64,000 bases of DNA from Ensifer adhaerens (lineage in GTDB: Bacteria > Pseudomonadota > Alphaproteobacteria > Rhizobiales > Rhizobiaceae): the NCBI RefSeq assembly GCF_000697965.2, contig NZ_CP015880.1, forward strand, positions 744,001 through 808,000, written 5' to 3'. A program made the position numbers and the translations under genes. The first letter of the stretch is position 1; each line of letters starts with the position of its first letter. This document shows positions 26,056 through 34,558 of the stretch, piece by piece. The notes beneath the pieces were generated by a model. It worked only from the letters and a program-made list of their open reading frames with translations, was not told where the DNA came from and did not search any database.

Positions 26056-26487
26056 ATGACTGAAACAGCGCTTGGCGCGAGCCATGAACTTCTGGTTGAG
26101 CTGACGGCGGAAATCGTTGCCGCTTACGTCAGCAATCATGTGGTTCCGGTCGCCGAGCTTTCCACGCTGATCGCAGATGTGCATTCGGCGCTGAACAACA
26201 CGGCGGCTCCCGCGCCGGTCGTCATCCCCGTCGAAAAGCCGAAGCCGGCCGTATCGGTCCGCAAGTCCGTTCAGGACGACCAGATCACCTGCCTCGAATG
26301 CGGCGGCACCTTCAAGTCGCTGAAGCGCCACCTGATGACCCACCACAATCTGTCGCCGGAAGAATACCGCGAGAAGTGGGACCTGCCGACCGATTACCCG
26401 ATGGTCGCGCCCGCCTATGCGGAAGCACGTTCGCGCCTCGCCAAGGAAATGGGTCTCGGCCAGCGCCGCAAGCGTCGCGGCAAGTAA
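26056..26487 (+). CDS. mucR: MucR/Ros family zinc-finger transcriptional regulator
   Basis: A 143-residue protein of the Ros/MucR family, the prokaryotic Cys2His2 zinc-finger repressors of rhizobia. The finger is C79-C82 (TCLECGG) with H92 and H96/H97 (KRHLMTHH). N-terminal residues 8-50 form the oligomerisation domain; the end is basic (GQRRKRRGK). In Sinorhizobium MucR represses galactoglucan and motility genes and favours succinoglycan synthesis, and represses itself. AGGAG precedes the ATG and a 13-base-stem terminator follows. Length equals that of S. meliloti MucR. Confidence 0.95.
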   Translation: MTETALGASHELLVELTAEIVAAYVSNHVVPVAELSTLIADVHSALNNTAAPAPVVIPVEKPKPAVSVRKSVQDDQITCLECGGTFKSLKRHLMTHHNLSPEEYREKWDLPTDYPMVAPAYAEARSRLAKEMGLGQRRKRRGK

Positions 26488-26542
26488 GACTGGTCGTCCC
26501 GCGGGCCCAATTGCCCCGCGCATGACGGATATGGGCATGTTC

Positions 26543-26574
26543 ACAAAGGCCGGACCAGAGTGTCCGGCCTTTGT
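26543..26574 (+). terminator. Rho-independent terminator of mucR
   Basis: ACAAAGGCCGGAC at 26543-26555 pairs perfectly with GTCCGGCCTTTGT at 26562-26574 around CAGAGT, followed by GTTTC. Confidence 0.85.
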
Positions 26575-26619
26575 GTTTCGATGGCAATGGAGAAGGTCGT
26601 GCGTCCGGCCCCGCGCTGT

Positions 26620-27042
26620 TCAAGCCGCCAGGCGAAGCTCCGCCTCGTTCTTGATGCGGCGGATCATCGAGCGCAGACCGTTGGCGCGCTGGGTCGACAG
26701 ATGCTCGATCAGGCCGATCTTGCCGAAGGTGTCGATCGCATCGATCCGGGCGATGTCGGAGGCATGTTTGCCGGAGTAGATGGCAAGCACGATGGCGACG
26801 AGCCCGCGCACGATATGGGCGTCGGACTCGCCCTCGAAATTAAGGACGGGATCCTCGGGATTGCCGGCCGCATTGGTGACGAGCCAGACTTGGCTGGCAC
26901 AACCCTGAACCTTGTTTTCCTGCGTGCGCTTGGCCTCGGGCATTTCCGGCAGCGCTTTGCCGAGCTCGATCACATAGCGATAGCGATCCTCCCATTCTTC
27001 AAGAAAGGCGAAATCGTCGATGATCTGGTCGAGCGTCGTCAT
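26620..27042 (-). CDS. sufE: SufE family Fe-S cluster assembly protein
   Basis: A 140-residue sulfur acceptor that works with the SufS cysteine desulfurase in iron-sulfur cluster assembly. The active cysteine is C48 in NKVQGCASQVWLV, the family hallmark. ATG 27042 gives the typical MTTLDQIIDDFAFLEEWEDRY start; the frame extends to 27102 without better signals. No other suf gene is adjacent, which is usual in rhizobia where sufE is unlinked. Confidence 0.92.
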   Translation of the reverse strand: MTTLDQIIDDFAFLEEWEDRYRYVIELGKALPEMPEAKRTQENKVQGCASQVWLVTNAAGNPEDPVLNFEGESDAHIVRGLVAIVLAIYSGKHASDIARIDAIDTFGKIGLIEHLSTQRANGLRSMIRRIKNEAELRLAA

Positions 27043-27216
27043 GGTCCGGTCCATTCGTCGGGAGATTATAGGCTCGCCGGTCCTTGCCGCGAACACTTTC
27101 ATTCCTGTTCTTGCCCGCCGCTTTCACGCGCTCGGGCTTTCAGCCTTCATATAGGCGATGGCAGAGCCATTGAGAACCGGCAAATATACGACGGATGCGG
27201 AGCACCTATCTCTTGG

Positions 27217-27927
27217 TCAGACCGAGATGCTTGTCGGGATACTGATTGAAAAGGTCACGTTGCCGCCAGCGCCCTCGATATTGCCGGTGGCGGCCGAAAG
27301 CGACTGGCCGGCGGTCCGGGCCTCATCCGCATCGCGGCCGGATCCCTTGGCGCGTAATTCCTGCTCCGCCTTGCGCAGCAGTTGCTTCACTTGTTCGGCA
27401 ACGGATTTGAGTTCGGCTGCCACCTTCGCCAGGGGATCGGAGCCGCCGTCATCCCCGCCGAATTCGCGATAGGCACGCTCGGCAAAGCTTGTCCGTTCCG
27501 AAGAGGGCTCAGCCTCACCGCCGGCCACGGGGGCATCGGTTTGCGCGCTGGACGCATCTGCCTGCACGGTGCCGGCATCGGCAAGCACGGCTGCGGCCGA
27601 GGCGGATGCGACGCCGCTTGCCGCTCCCCCGCCGCCGGCGTCGGCCAGCTGCTGGGCGGCCGTGCCGAGCTGTTGTGCAAGCTGCTTGGCGAGCCTTGCA
27701 AGCGTTTCCGGGTCCGATGCGAAGAACCGGAGCATGCGGAGCTGCTCCTTGACTTCGTCGAGCTTCTTTTTAGCGGCAGCGGCGCGGTTCGCAGCACTTT
27801 CGTCATCGCGGCCAAGAAGCAGGGCGGTCGAGGCAGGGCTCTTGCTTTCGCCAACTGCGCCGGGGGCGGCGCCGGACGCCGCCGGGCGTGTCACGCTGGC
27901 GTTCGAGAAAAGCCCATAAATCTGCAT
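27217..27927 (-). CDS. Ala/Gln-rich protein of unknown function
   Basis: A 236-residue protein beginning MQIYGLFSNASV with GGAGG six bases before its ATG. Residues 43-100 are a strongly helical, charged coiled coil (KKKLDEVKEQLRMLRFFA and LAKQLAQQLGTAAQQLA); a low-complexity Ala/Ser/Gly linker follows; a second coiled coil (residues 165-195) precedes a Val/Ser/Ile tail. No signal peptide. It is probably a conserved rhizobial protein, but I cannot assign a function. It sits 174 bases before the sufE start on the same strand. Confidence 0.75.
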   Translation of the reverse strand: MQIYGLFSNASVTRPAASGAAPGAVGESKSPASTALLLGRDDESAANRAAAAKKKLDEVKEQLRMLRFFASDPETLARLAKQLAQQLGTAAQQLADAGGGGAASGVASASAAAVLADAGTVQADASSAQTDAPVAGGEAEPSSERTSFAERAYREFGGDDGGSDPLAKVAAELKSVAEQVKQLLRKAEQELRAKGSGRDADEARTAGQSLSAATGNIEGAGGNVTFSISIPTSISV

Positions 27928-28026
27928 TGTCTGCCTCCAGCCGTCGGTGCGGCGGACCTAAGCAGGCAGGGCTTGCGTGTGGCTGTGCGGCGAGAAAATC
28001 AGCGGTTGCGGGTGCAAAAAAGAAAA

Positions 28027-28055
28027 CGCCGCGAGGGGATGGGATCCTCGCGGCG
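28027..28055 (-). terminator. Terminator of the DUF5330 gene
   Basis: CGCCGCGAGG at 28027-28036 pairs with CCTCGCGGCG at 28046-28055. On the minus strand the hairpin is followed by TTTTCTTTTTT, a proper T run. Confidence 0.85.
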
Positions 28056-28112
28056 GCCGCAACGGGACGGCAAGTCAGGCAGTAAGTCAGGAATGTGCAG
28101 GATGCGGCGCGG

Positions 28113-28559
28113 TCACTGGATAACGGCAGCCTTGGGGTCGAGGCGCTTTTCCGGAACCGGGGTGCGCTTGAAGACGGGTTCGGCGTCGAGGGTGCTGACC
28201 TCGCTCGCCGGAGCTGCCACGTCGGCAGCCGGCGTGACCGTACCGGTCGTCACCTTGGCATCCGGCGTCGTGGCATCGGTTTCGGCAAACTGTGTGTCGA
28301 GGAATTCGTAGGCGATGCGGGCGCCTTCGCGGGCTCGGTGGCCGAGGGCAACGAAGGTTTCGGCACCCTTCTGGCAGACATCCGGCTTCTGGATGCAGAT
28401 GGCGCTGATGTATTGGAACGCCTCATTGGCAGCAGAGAAGGTGTCGCCGAGTTCTACTTTCGGGGCGTGTTCGAGTTTCTGCGCGCTCGAAGGGTCGAGG
28501 AACGGCAGCAACACCAGTACCAGCGAAAACCAGAATGTCGCCTTGATGAGAAACCACAT
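28113..28559 (-). CDS. DUF5330 membrane-anchored protein
   Basis: A 148-residue protein with an N-terminal hydrophobic segment (MWFLIKATFWFSLVLVLLPF) that acts as an anchor or uncleaved signal, then a short domain with two cysteines (SAICIQKPDVCQKG), and a proline/alanine/threonine-rich tail. I recognise this as the DUF5330 family of Rhizobiales. ATG 28559 is chosen because it begins the hydrophobic segment and follows AAGGA; the open frame from 28664 adds a basic stretch without a start signal. It has its own terminator. Confidence 0.8.
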   Translation of the reverse strand: MWFLIKATFWFSLVLVLLPFLDPSSAQKLEHAPKVELGDTFSAANEAFQYISAICIQKPDVCQKGAETFVALGHRAREGARIAYEFLDTQFAETDATTPDAKVTTGTVTPAADVAAPASEVSTLDAEPVFKRTPVPEKRLDPKAAVIQ

Positions 28560-29182
28560 GTTCTGCCCATCCTTCGTTCGGCTGCCGCGGCCCGCCAGTC
28601 TTGTAGCCGGCTTTTGCACCTTCGACATCCCGCAGCGCCGTGGTATCCCCTGATACCCGTTCACGCCACCTTCTAATCCTTGGAGCCTGCCGGCGTTCTC
28701 TTGGTGCCCGGCCCCTTGTTGAGATCGACATTACGGCGGGAATCACAAGACGGCTTTTCGAAATCGAGCGGCATTTGCTTCAAATTTTAATGAAATGCCG
28801 GTGTCCGGCGATTTGCAGGGCATTTGTGTCGCATTTTAGCGTTCGCCGTTAAGGTTCGTGGCAGAGCCGGGCGCGGCAACCCCGAACGCAGCGGCAATCG
28901 CACGCCAAAAGCCGCGCCACAATCGTTAACACAGTGCAGAAAATGCACAGAAATCCGTTGCTTACGCCCCATTAACCACAAGAAATGAAGGTCGCCCGAT
29001 TTGGCTCAAAACGGGATTTTTCGACCGTTTCGCACGGTTCCGGCACGGCCGCGTTTATTCTTTCATTAAGCCGGGGATGCGAGATTCCGACATGTCACGA
29101 GGCGGCTTGAGTCTCGATCCAAAGGGTCGTGAAAACAGAGAGCGTCGGCCTCGCAAGAACAACAAATGTAGCAGGGTAAAGC
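28560..29182. other. 623-base divergent intergenic region
   Basis: Between the DUF5330 gene and a histidine-kinase gene. It contains a small hairpin GGTATC/GATACC at 28642-28657 and several GTTAAC, ATTAACC and CGTTAAGG motifs (28850-29070) that recall CtrA half-sites, but no pair with the seven-base spacing. No convincing open frame with a ribosome binding site. Confidence 0.5.
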
Positions 29183-30766
29183 GTGAGCGTATTGCGTAAC
29201 ATGGCTGGCAGATGGACGTCCCGTGTGGACGAGGTCGCGGCCCTGTGGCTTCCCCGTCGTGAGGCGTCTTCGCCGGCCGATCTCCGCCATGCGAAGCGTT
29301 TGCGCACGCTGGCAGCGGTTTCCCTGACGGCCCTGCCGGTGGTGCCGCTTGCCCTGTCGCTCGCCATGCCCGTGTCTTCGGCTCTTCCTTTGGGCACCGC
29401 TCTTTGGGCCTCGGCCTCGCTGCTTGCGGCTGCCGGCGCGATTGTTCGCGGCCGCGCGCCGGAAGATGTGGCACCGCCATTGGAGCCGGTCGTTCCGGAT
29501 CTGTCTGCCGCCTATGACCTCTTTGCGGGTCTGGTGACTGTGCATGATCTGCGCGGCAACGTGCTTTCCGTGCACGGCCGCGACGCGGCCGAGCATCTGA
29601 CCCTGATGCGCGATCCAGCGGGCCGGGGTTTCATCGAGCAGATCCACATATCCGATCGCATCACCTTCCTGAGCGCGATCGACATTCTTCGCCAGGGCGG
29701 CGACCGGGCGACGGTCGACATCCGCATCGAGCGGCGCACGCTGCCGATCGAAGGCGAACAGTTTGTCTATATGTCCTGTGAGCTGGCGCCGCTGCGCGAC
29801 GACAATGGCCGGCTGGTCGCGATCCTCGCTCAGTCGCGTGATGTCTCGCAAGAAGCGGGCCTGCGCGCCGAAGCTGCGGCCAGAACAGCCGAGGCGGTAT
29901 CGGCAAACGATGCCAAGACGCGCTTCCTTGCCGCCGTCAGCCATGAACTGCGCACGCCGCTCAATGCCATTCTCGGCTTTTCCGACGTGCTTGCCGGCGA
30001 GTATTTCGGCAAGCTCGAGAACGATCGCCAGCGCGAATATGTGGGCCTGATCCATAAGTCCGGCGAGCACCTGCTTTCCGTCGTCAACACCATGCTCGAC
30101 ATGAGCAAGATCGAAGCCGGTCGCTACGAGCTGATGCCCGAGCCCTTCGGTGTGGCCGAAGCCGTTTCCGCCTGCGAGGCGATGTTGTCGCACCAGGCCA
30201 CGGAAAAGGGCGTGAAGCTTGCAAGCCGCATCACCCGCGGCATCGGCGAGATCAACGCAGACCAGCGCGCCTTCCAGCAGATCCTCATCAATCTGGTCGG
30301 CAATGCCATCAAGTTCACCGATCAGGGCGGCGTCGTCACGATCGATGCGGAGGCCGACGGCGCGATGCTGAAGCTTTCCGTCAGCGATACCGGCATCGGG
30401 ATTGCGGCCGACAAGCTGGCGCTGCTTGGTCAACCTTTTGTCCAGATCCAGAACGATTATACTCGCCGCTACGAAGGCACCGGCCTTGGCCTCTCGCTGG
30501 TCAAGGGTCTGGTTGCGTTGCACGGCGGAGAGCTTTCCATCCGTAGCCGCGAAGGCGAGGGTACCGTCATCGTCGTCACGCTGCCGCGTGATGGCTCCGG
30601 TATCGCCTGCGCGGAGCAGGAAGAAGCGCGTACGCCGGTGACGGTGGAATTTCCACCGCGCCTGAAGGATTGTGATGTCGCCCCGGCCGCCGAAGGGGGG
30701 CGGTTCGAGGGGAAAAGCTTGAACGAGGAACGGGGATATGGCACCGCGCAAGCGAAAACAGCCTGA
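29183..30766 (+). CDS. PAS-type sensor histidine kinase, PleC/PdhS-like
   Basis: A 527-residue kinase. Two hydrophobic helices at about 42-62 and 66-88 anchor the protein; a PAS domain follows (105-225), then HisKA with H254 in VSHELRTPLNAILGF and the extended EYFGKL...IHKSGEHLLSVVNTMLDMSKIEAG that characterises the PleC/DivJ/PdhS group. The HATPase domain has N box NLVGNAIKFTDQGG, DTGIGIA and GTGLGLSLVKGL. GTG 29183 with AGGG is used; ATG 29201 is an alternative. It overlaps the peptidoglycan-binding gene by 29 bases, suggesting co-expression. The DivK-like partner is not in this window. Confidence 0.88.
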   Translation: MSVLRNMAGRWTSRVDEVAALWLPRREASSPADLRHAKRLRTLAAVSLTALPVVPLALSLAMPVSSALPLGTALWASASLLAAAGAIVRGRAPEDVAPPLEPVVPDLSAAYDLFAGLVTVHDLRGNVLSVHGRDAAEHLTLMRDPAGRGFIEQIHISDRITFLSAIDILRQGGDRATVDIRIERRTLPIEGEQFVYMSCELAPLRDDNGRLVAILAQSRDVSQEAGLRAEAAARTAEAVSANDAKTRFLAAVSHELRTPLNAILGFSDVLAGEYFGKLENDRQREYVGLIHKSGEHLLSVVNTMLDMSKIEAGRYELMPEPFGVAEAVSACEAMLSHQATEKGVKLASRITRGIGEINADQRAFQQILINLVGNAIKFTDQGGVVTIDAEADGAMLKLSVSDTGIGIAADKLALLGQPFVQIQNDYTRRYEGTGLGLSLVKGLVALHGGELSIRSREGEGTVIVVTLPRDGSGIACAEQEEARTPVTVEFPPRLKDCDVAPAAEGGRFEGKSLNEERGYGTAQAKTA

Positions 30767-31700
30767 CCGGAAAAAGGTTGCGCGGCAAACGCCCGGCCTG
30801 GCCGTGCGCGGGCTGGTCCTTGCCGGACGGGGTGCTGGGCTTGCCGGTCGTCTGATGGCGCGCCATCCGTTGGTGTCTGGTGGCTCGGCCGCCTTCCTCG
30901 TCGTGTTCTCCTTCGTTGCGGCCAATGCCATGTGGTATCAGCACGGCACGCACCCGTCGCCGCTGTTGCGCACCCGCGTCCCGCTCGTCAGCGCCGAAAC
31001 GGCGCAGCGAATCGCCATCGCCAAGGGCGAGGAGATCGAGCCGCGAAAGGTGACCACCTTCGTTATCGAGCGCGAGGGTGAGGCAAAGGCTGAAAACGTC
31101 GAGGATGTGATCGCGTCTGCCTCCGCGGACGTCGCGTCGGAAAAGCCGTCGCCCGAACGGGTCGCGAGCGTGCCGGATCCGGCGCAGTCGAAGCTTGTCT
31201 CCGAGATCCAGAAGGAATTGGGCCGGATCGGCCTTTATGACGGCGCGCCGGATGGACGGAGCGGTCCGCGCACGGCAGCCGCGATCCTGAGGTTCGAGGA
31301 GCGGGCGGGTCGCACGGGAACCGGCGCGGCGAGCGTCGAGCTGCTGCAGGCCTTGAAGTCTGCACCGGCTGAAAAGGCCGCCGCGGTTCCGGCTGGACGG
31401 CCGCTTTCCGAAACGAAGGGCGGGGGCGTGGAAATCGATCCGGTCGCTGCGGCCATCCGCTCGGCCGAGAAGGAAAGCACCTTCGTTCCGCGCGCGGAAA
31501 TTCCGGTATCGAGCGAACTGGTGCTGAACATCCAGAAGGGTCTCAGCAACCTCGCCTATGCGGACGTGGCGGTCGACGGTGTTGCCGGAGAACAGACGCG
31601 GGCAGCCATTCGCCACTTCGAAAAGCACTACCGCCTGCCACAGACCGGCGAACCCAATCCCCAGGTGCTGAAGAAGCTCAAGGAAATCGGCGCGCTCTGA
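30738..31700 (+). CDS. Peptidoglycan-binding domain protein, membrane anchored
   Basis: A 320-residue protein with a basic cytoplasmic N-terminus (MAPRKRKQPDRKK), one transmembrane helix at about 46-64 (GGSAAFLVVFSFVAANA), a periplasmic linker, and two peptidoglycan_binding_1 domains at about 148-205 and 256-318 (the first KELGRIGLYDGAPDGRSGPRTAAAI, the second KGLSNLAYADVAVDG). No catalytic domain is present. It starts inside the kinase gene and so is likely in the same operon; it may link envelope state to the kinase. Confidence 0.87.
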   Translation: MAPRKRKQPDRKKVARQTPGLAVRGLVLAGRGAGLAGRLMARHPLVSGGSAAFLVVFSFVAANAMWYQHGTHPSPLLRTRVPLVSAETAQRIAIAKGEEIEPRKVTTFVIEREGEAKAENVEDVIASASADVASEKPSPERVASVPDPAQSKLVSEIQKELGRIGLYDGAPDGRSGPRTAAAILRFEERAGRTGTGAASVELLQALKSAPAEKAAAVPAGRPLSETKGGGVEIDPVAAAIRSAEKESTFVPRAEIPVSSELVLNIQKGLSNLAYADVAVDGVAGEQTRAAIRHFEKHYRLPQTGEPNPQVLKKLKEIGAL

Positions 31701-31779
31701 CGCATTTAATGCACGCCACGCGCCTGTCGTCGCTCAGCTGTGGTTTGCCTCCTTCGCTCCGCGCGTGTATCAGCCTCCC

Positions 31780-32139
31780 ATGCGCCTGAAGTCCCACATC
31801 TTCGTCTCGTCCCTGCTGCGTCGTGCGTTTTCGCTTGGCGGCTATGCCGCGGTGCTGCGCAAGGGAGCAGAGGACGCCGGCGCGATCTTCATTCGCCAGC
31901 GGACGCGTTTGGGCACCGAGACGCTCTTTGCCCCGGCGCCGCAGAATTTCTTCGCCGACGAGATTGATCTCGGCCGCAAGTTCGAAGTGCGGCTCAGCGA
32001 CAGCGACGCCGAGCAGGTCGACGCGGCGCTTGCAAGCGAGATCCGCTTCGATCCGGATTGCTGGATCGTGGAGATCGAGCTGGACGACCGCGGCGATCTG
32101 TTCGAGGTCGTTGCCGAAGATGGAAAAGGCCGGCCCTGA
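31780..32139 (+). CDS. DUF1491 family protein
   Basis: A 119-residue protein matching DUF1491 of Alphaproteobacteria: MRLKSHIFVSSLLRRAFSLG, the GAIFIRQRTRLG segment and the C-terminal DPDCWIVEIELDDR. Function unknown. ATG 31780 is preferred over an in-frame GTG at 31765. It lies 79 bases after the peptidoglycan-binding gene, so it may be the third gene of that unit. Confidence 0.83.
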   Translation: MRLKSHIFVSSLLRRAFSLGGYAAVLRKGAEDAGAIFIRQRTRLGTETLFAPAPQNFFADEIDLGRKFEVRLSDSDAEQVDAALASEIRFDPDCWIVEIELDDRGDLFEVVAEDGKGRP

Positions 32140-32167
32140 CGCCGTCTTGCCGAATGCGCCGACCTGC

Positions 32168-32198
32168 TTGACTCTCCACTTGGTGGAGGCCGTAGGAC
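32168..32198 (+). promoter_or_regulatory. MerR-type promoter/operator with 19-bp spacer
   Basis: TTGACT (32168-32173) and TAGGAC (32193-32198) are separated by exactly 19 bases. The spacer contains the dyad CTCCAC-TTG-GTGGAG at 32174-32188. This elongated spacer with a central dyad is the hallmark of MerR-regulated promoters. The transcript would begin near 32205, at the start codon itself. Confidence 0.78.
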
Positions 32199-32204
32199 GC
32201 GTTT

Positions 32205-33128
32205 ATGGACGATCAAATCTTTTCGATAGGCGAAGTTTCGAAGCTGAGCGGCGTACCGGTCAGGCGGCTTCGGTTTTACTCGGACAAGGGGTTGCTGCCA
32301 CCGTCCACACGGACGGAGAGCGGTTACCGCATGTATTCCGGGGCCGACCTGGCGCGGCTGGACCTCGTTCTTGCCCTGCGTGAAGCGGGCGTGAGCCTCG
32401 CGGACATCCGCAAGATCCTGGCCAACCGAACCTCGTTTACCGACGTTCTGGCTTTGCGGCTTCGAACGCTCGAAACGGAAATCCGGTCAAAGCGCCGGAT
32501 CGCCACGGCCTTGAGAATGGCTTTGAGGATCCATGAACCCTCCCCAACGGATCTCAGGAGATTGTGGACCGTGACCAGGATTTCAAAGACGGAATTTCGT
32601 GCCGCGCTCGAGCGTTTCTATGATGACGTCGCCGGCGGCGCGCCGATGGATGCGGCGTGGAAGACGAAAATGATGGATGCCGGTACGCCGGACCTGCCGG
32701 ACGACCCGACAGCCGAACAGGTCGACGCGTGGGCGGAACTGATGGAGATGCTGTCGGACAAGGCCTATGCCGCCGAGATGCGCGCCCACATGTCGGACCT
32801 GTGGACGCAGGAGTTCGATCCCGCCGCCTACGCTCAAGCCGCCGATGCCACCTTTGCGCGGGTGAGAGCGGCGATCGACCATGGCCTGGGGCCCCAGTCG
32901 GCCCTCGGCAGAGAGATCGCTGCCGACTGGCTGGCGCAGTCGGCAAGGGCGATGAAGCGGGCTCCGGATCAGGTTTTCCTGGATTGGCAGCTCGAACAGT
33001 ACCGCAAGCACCACGCCCGTTCGGCGCGTTACCAGGAATTGATGGCGGTGTTGCAGGGGCAGGCGCCGCAGGCTCCGACCGGTCGCGAGTGGAGCTGGAT
33101 CATCGACGCGATGAAGCAGCTTTTCTAG
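32205..33128 (+). CDS. MerR family transcriptional regulator
   Basis: A 307-residue regulator. Residues 5-75 form the MerR winged helix (FSIGEVSKLSGVPVRRLRFYSDKGLLPP, then SGYRMYSGADLARLDLVLALREAGVSLADI). The coiled coil around 80-120 leads to a long C-terminal domain of about 180 residues, bigger than metal-sensing MerR proteins and nearer TipA-like multidrug sensors. No metal-binding Cys pair is visible. The promoter at 32168 with a 19-base spacer makes autoregulation likely; no target operon is adjacent apart from itself. Confidence 0.87.
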   Translation: MDDQIFSIGEVSKLSGVPVRRLRFYSDKGLLPPSTRTESGYRMYSGADLARLDLVLALREAGVSLADIRKILANRTSFTDVLALRLRTLETEIRSKRRIATALRMALRIHEPSPTDLRRLWTVTRISKTEFRAALERFYDDVAGGAPMDAAWKTKMMDAGTPDLPDDPTAEQVDAWAELMEMLSDKAYAAEMRAHMSDLWTQEFDPAAYAQAADATFARVRAAIDHGLGPQSALGREIAADWLAQSARAMKRAPDQVFLDWQLEQYRKHHARSARYQELMAVLQGQAPQAPTGREWSWIIDAMKQLF

Positions 33129-33190
33129 GGCGGGGAGGTCGGCTCCATCGCTGAAGTTGCGAGACATGCCCGCGTGAACGGCAGCATGTG

Positions 33191-34240
33191 TCAGCTGCGG
33201 CGGCGGCCAAATAGTCGCTGCGGCTGGCCGTTGACGGACGTTGCTGCAACTTTGCGCGGGCCGACGTGGCGCGTGTCGTTTGCAGTATTTTCGGCAAAAT
33301 AGGCTTCGTGCCTTGCCGCGGGCGCCGCGTCTTCGGCTTCCGCCTCGAGCCAGGCATCGAGCTGCGCGCGACAGGCGGTGCGGTCCATGGCGCCAATCAA
33401 GGCGCCGGCATGGCTGGTTTCGCCAAAGGGCTCGCGAAGATGTGGATAGAGGGCCTGAAGCACGAAGCCGGCATCGGCCACATCGACGTCGAGTGCGACC
33501 AGGCTCGTTGCCAGCAGCTGTCCGGAAATATCGAGCAGGATGCGCTCGACCTGCGCATCCCTGGTGCCGAGCGCCTGACCGAGGACACGCGAGAACAGGA
33601 TGATTTCGCCGCTCCTCGCAAAACGCACGAGCAGAGCGGCATGTACGTCTGTCATCGTCGCGGACGACGGCGTCTGTGGAATATTTTGCGGACGGGCGCC
33701 AGCGAGCGCCTTGATCTCGCGGCGAAGCGCCTCTTCGCGCGCTGTACGCAATGAAGCGGCTTCGTCTTCCTGGCTCGCTTGCTCTGCTGCTGCCGCTTTC
33801 ACGGCGCTGCTGCGCGCTGCCAGTCCCGGCGGGTTGTGATGTTCGACGAGCGCATCGACGACGAGCGGAGAGAGGTTCGGGCGGCGGCCAATGGCGGCGG
33901 CATGTTCCGGCCCGCGCTCACGGATGATCGTTATCAGCGTCCGGTCCGCGATCGCCTTCGAACGGGTCAGGAAAATTGCCGCGATGGCGATCGGCATACC
34001 GCCGATCAGCGCTGCGACTGTCTCTGGAACTTGCTGGCATTGCGAAAGGGCGGCTGCAGCCTGCCGGCGGGCTTCGTTGCTGGAACCAAGGAAGAGCGGC
34101 TCGAACAGTTCGGCAAATTGCTTCATGTCGGACTTGCGGGGAAAACGCAGGTTTTCGAAACCGGTGACGGTCGCCATCAGGACGACGTCCTTCAAGCGGC
34201 CAGTCTGTGGCCTTTCCAACTCACGAAAGCGATCCGTCAC
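33191..34240 (-). CDS. DUF2336 family protein
   Basis: A 349-residue alphaproteobacterial protein of HEAT-like helical repeats assigned to DUF2336 by FAELFEPLFLGSSNEARRQAAAAL and AIGRRPNLSPLVVDALVEH. Caulobacter relatives have been linked to cell-cycle regulation, but the role here is unknown. A GTG at 34240 with AGGGA upstream is the best start; the next in-frame ATG is at 34177 and the frame is open back to 34297. A CtrA-like site lies 82-97 bases upstream of the GTG. Confidence 0.8.
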   Translation of the reverse strand: MTDRFRELERPQTGRLKDVVLMATVTGFENLRFPRKSDMKQFAELFEPLFLGSSNEARRQAAAALSQCQQVPETVAALIGGMPIAIAAIFLTRSKAIADRTLITIIRERGPEHAAAIGRRPNLSPLVVDALVEHHNPPGLAARSSAVKAAAAEQASQEDEAASLRTAREEALRREIKALAGARPQNIPQTPSSATMTDVHAALLVRFARSGEIILFSRVLGQALGTRDAQVERILLDISGQLLATSLVALDVDVADAGFVLQALYPHLREPFGETSHAGALIGAMDRTACRAQLDAWLEAEAEDAAPAARHEAYFAENTANDTRHVGPRKVAATSVNGQPQRLFGRRRS

Positions 34241-34558
34241 GATAATTCCCTGCACGCAAAACATGATCGCCATTGCCGGCGATCCGGAACGGCACACGTC
34301 GCAAAAATTAGAAGAAAAGCGTTAGCGTACTGTTAACTATGGATGTTGGAGCTTTATTCAGGCTTGCGGCACACCCAGGGCGGGCGGAGCGCCTACGGAT
34401 CGCCGCGCCGGCACGGCAAATCTCGGGGACATCCGCGGCCGTAGCCATAAAAAATCCACATGCTGTCATGAGTTATCGCGGCGACGGTGAAGGGCCCGGA
34501 CGCCCGCCGACGTTGGGGGCCGTGTGAAGAGGGGCCTCTCCATGGGAGATATGGAACT
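34241..34558. other. 318-base divergent intergenic region
   Basis: Between the DUF2336 and SH3b genes. Holds the CtrA-like TTAG-N7-TTAAC at 34322-34337 and the promoters of both genes. No gene seen. Confidence 0.5.
34322..34337 (+). promoter_or_regulatory. Candidate CtrA box TTAG-N7-TTAAC
   Basis: TTAG, seven bases, TTAAC. It differs from the CtrA consensus TTAA-N7-TTAAC at one position, and lies upstream of the DUF2336 gene. Confidence 0.35.

Noticed and set aside
27158..27472. 104-codon plus-strand frame starting ATGGCAGAGCC
   Set aside because: It lies mostly antisense to the coiled-coil protein gene at 27217-27927 and has no Shine-Dalgarno sequence.
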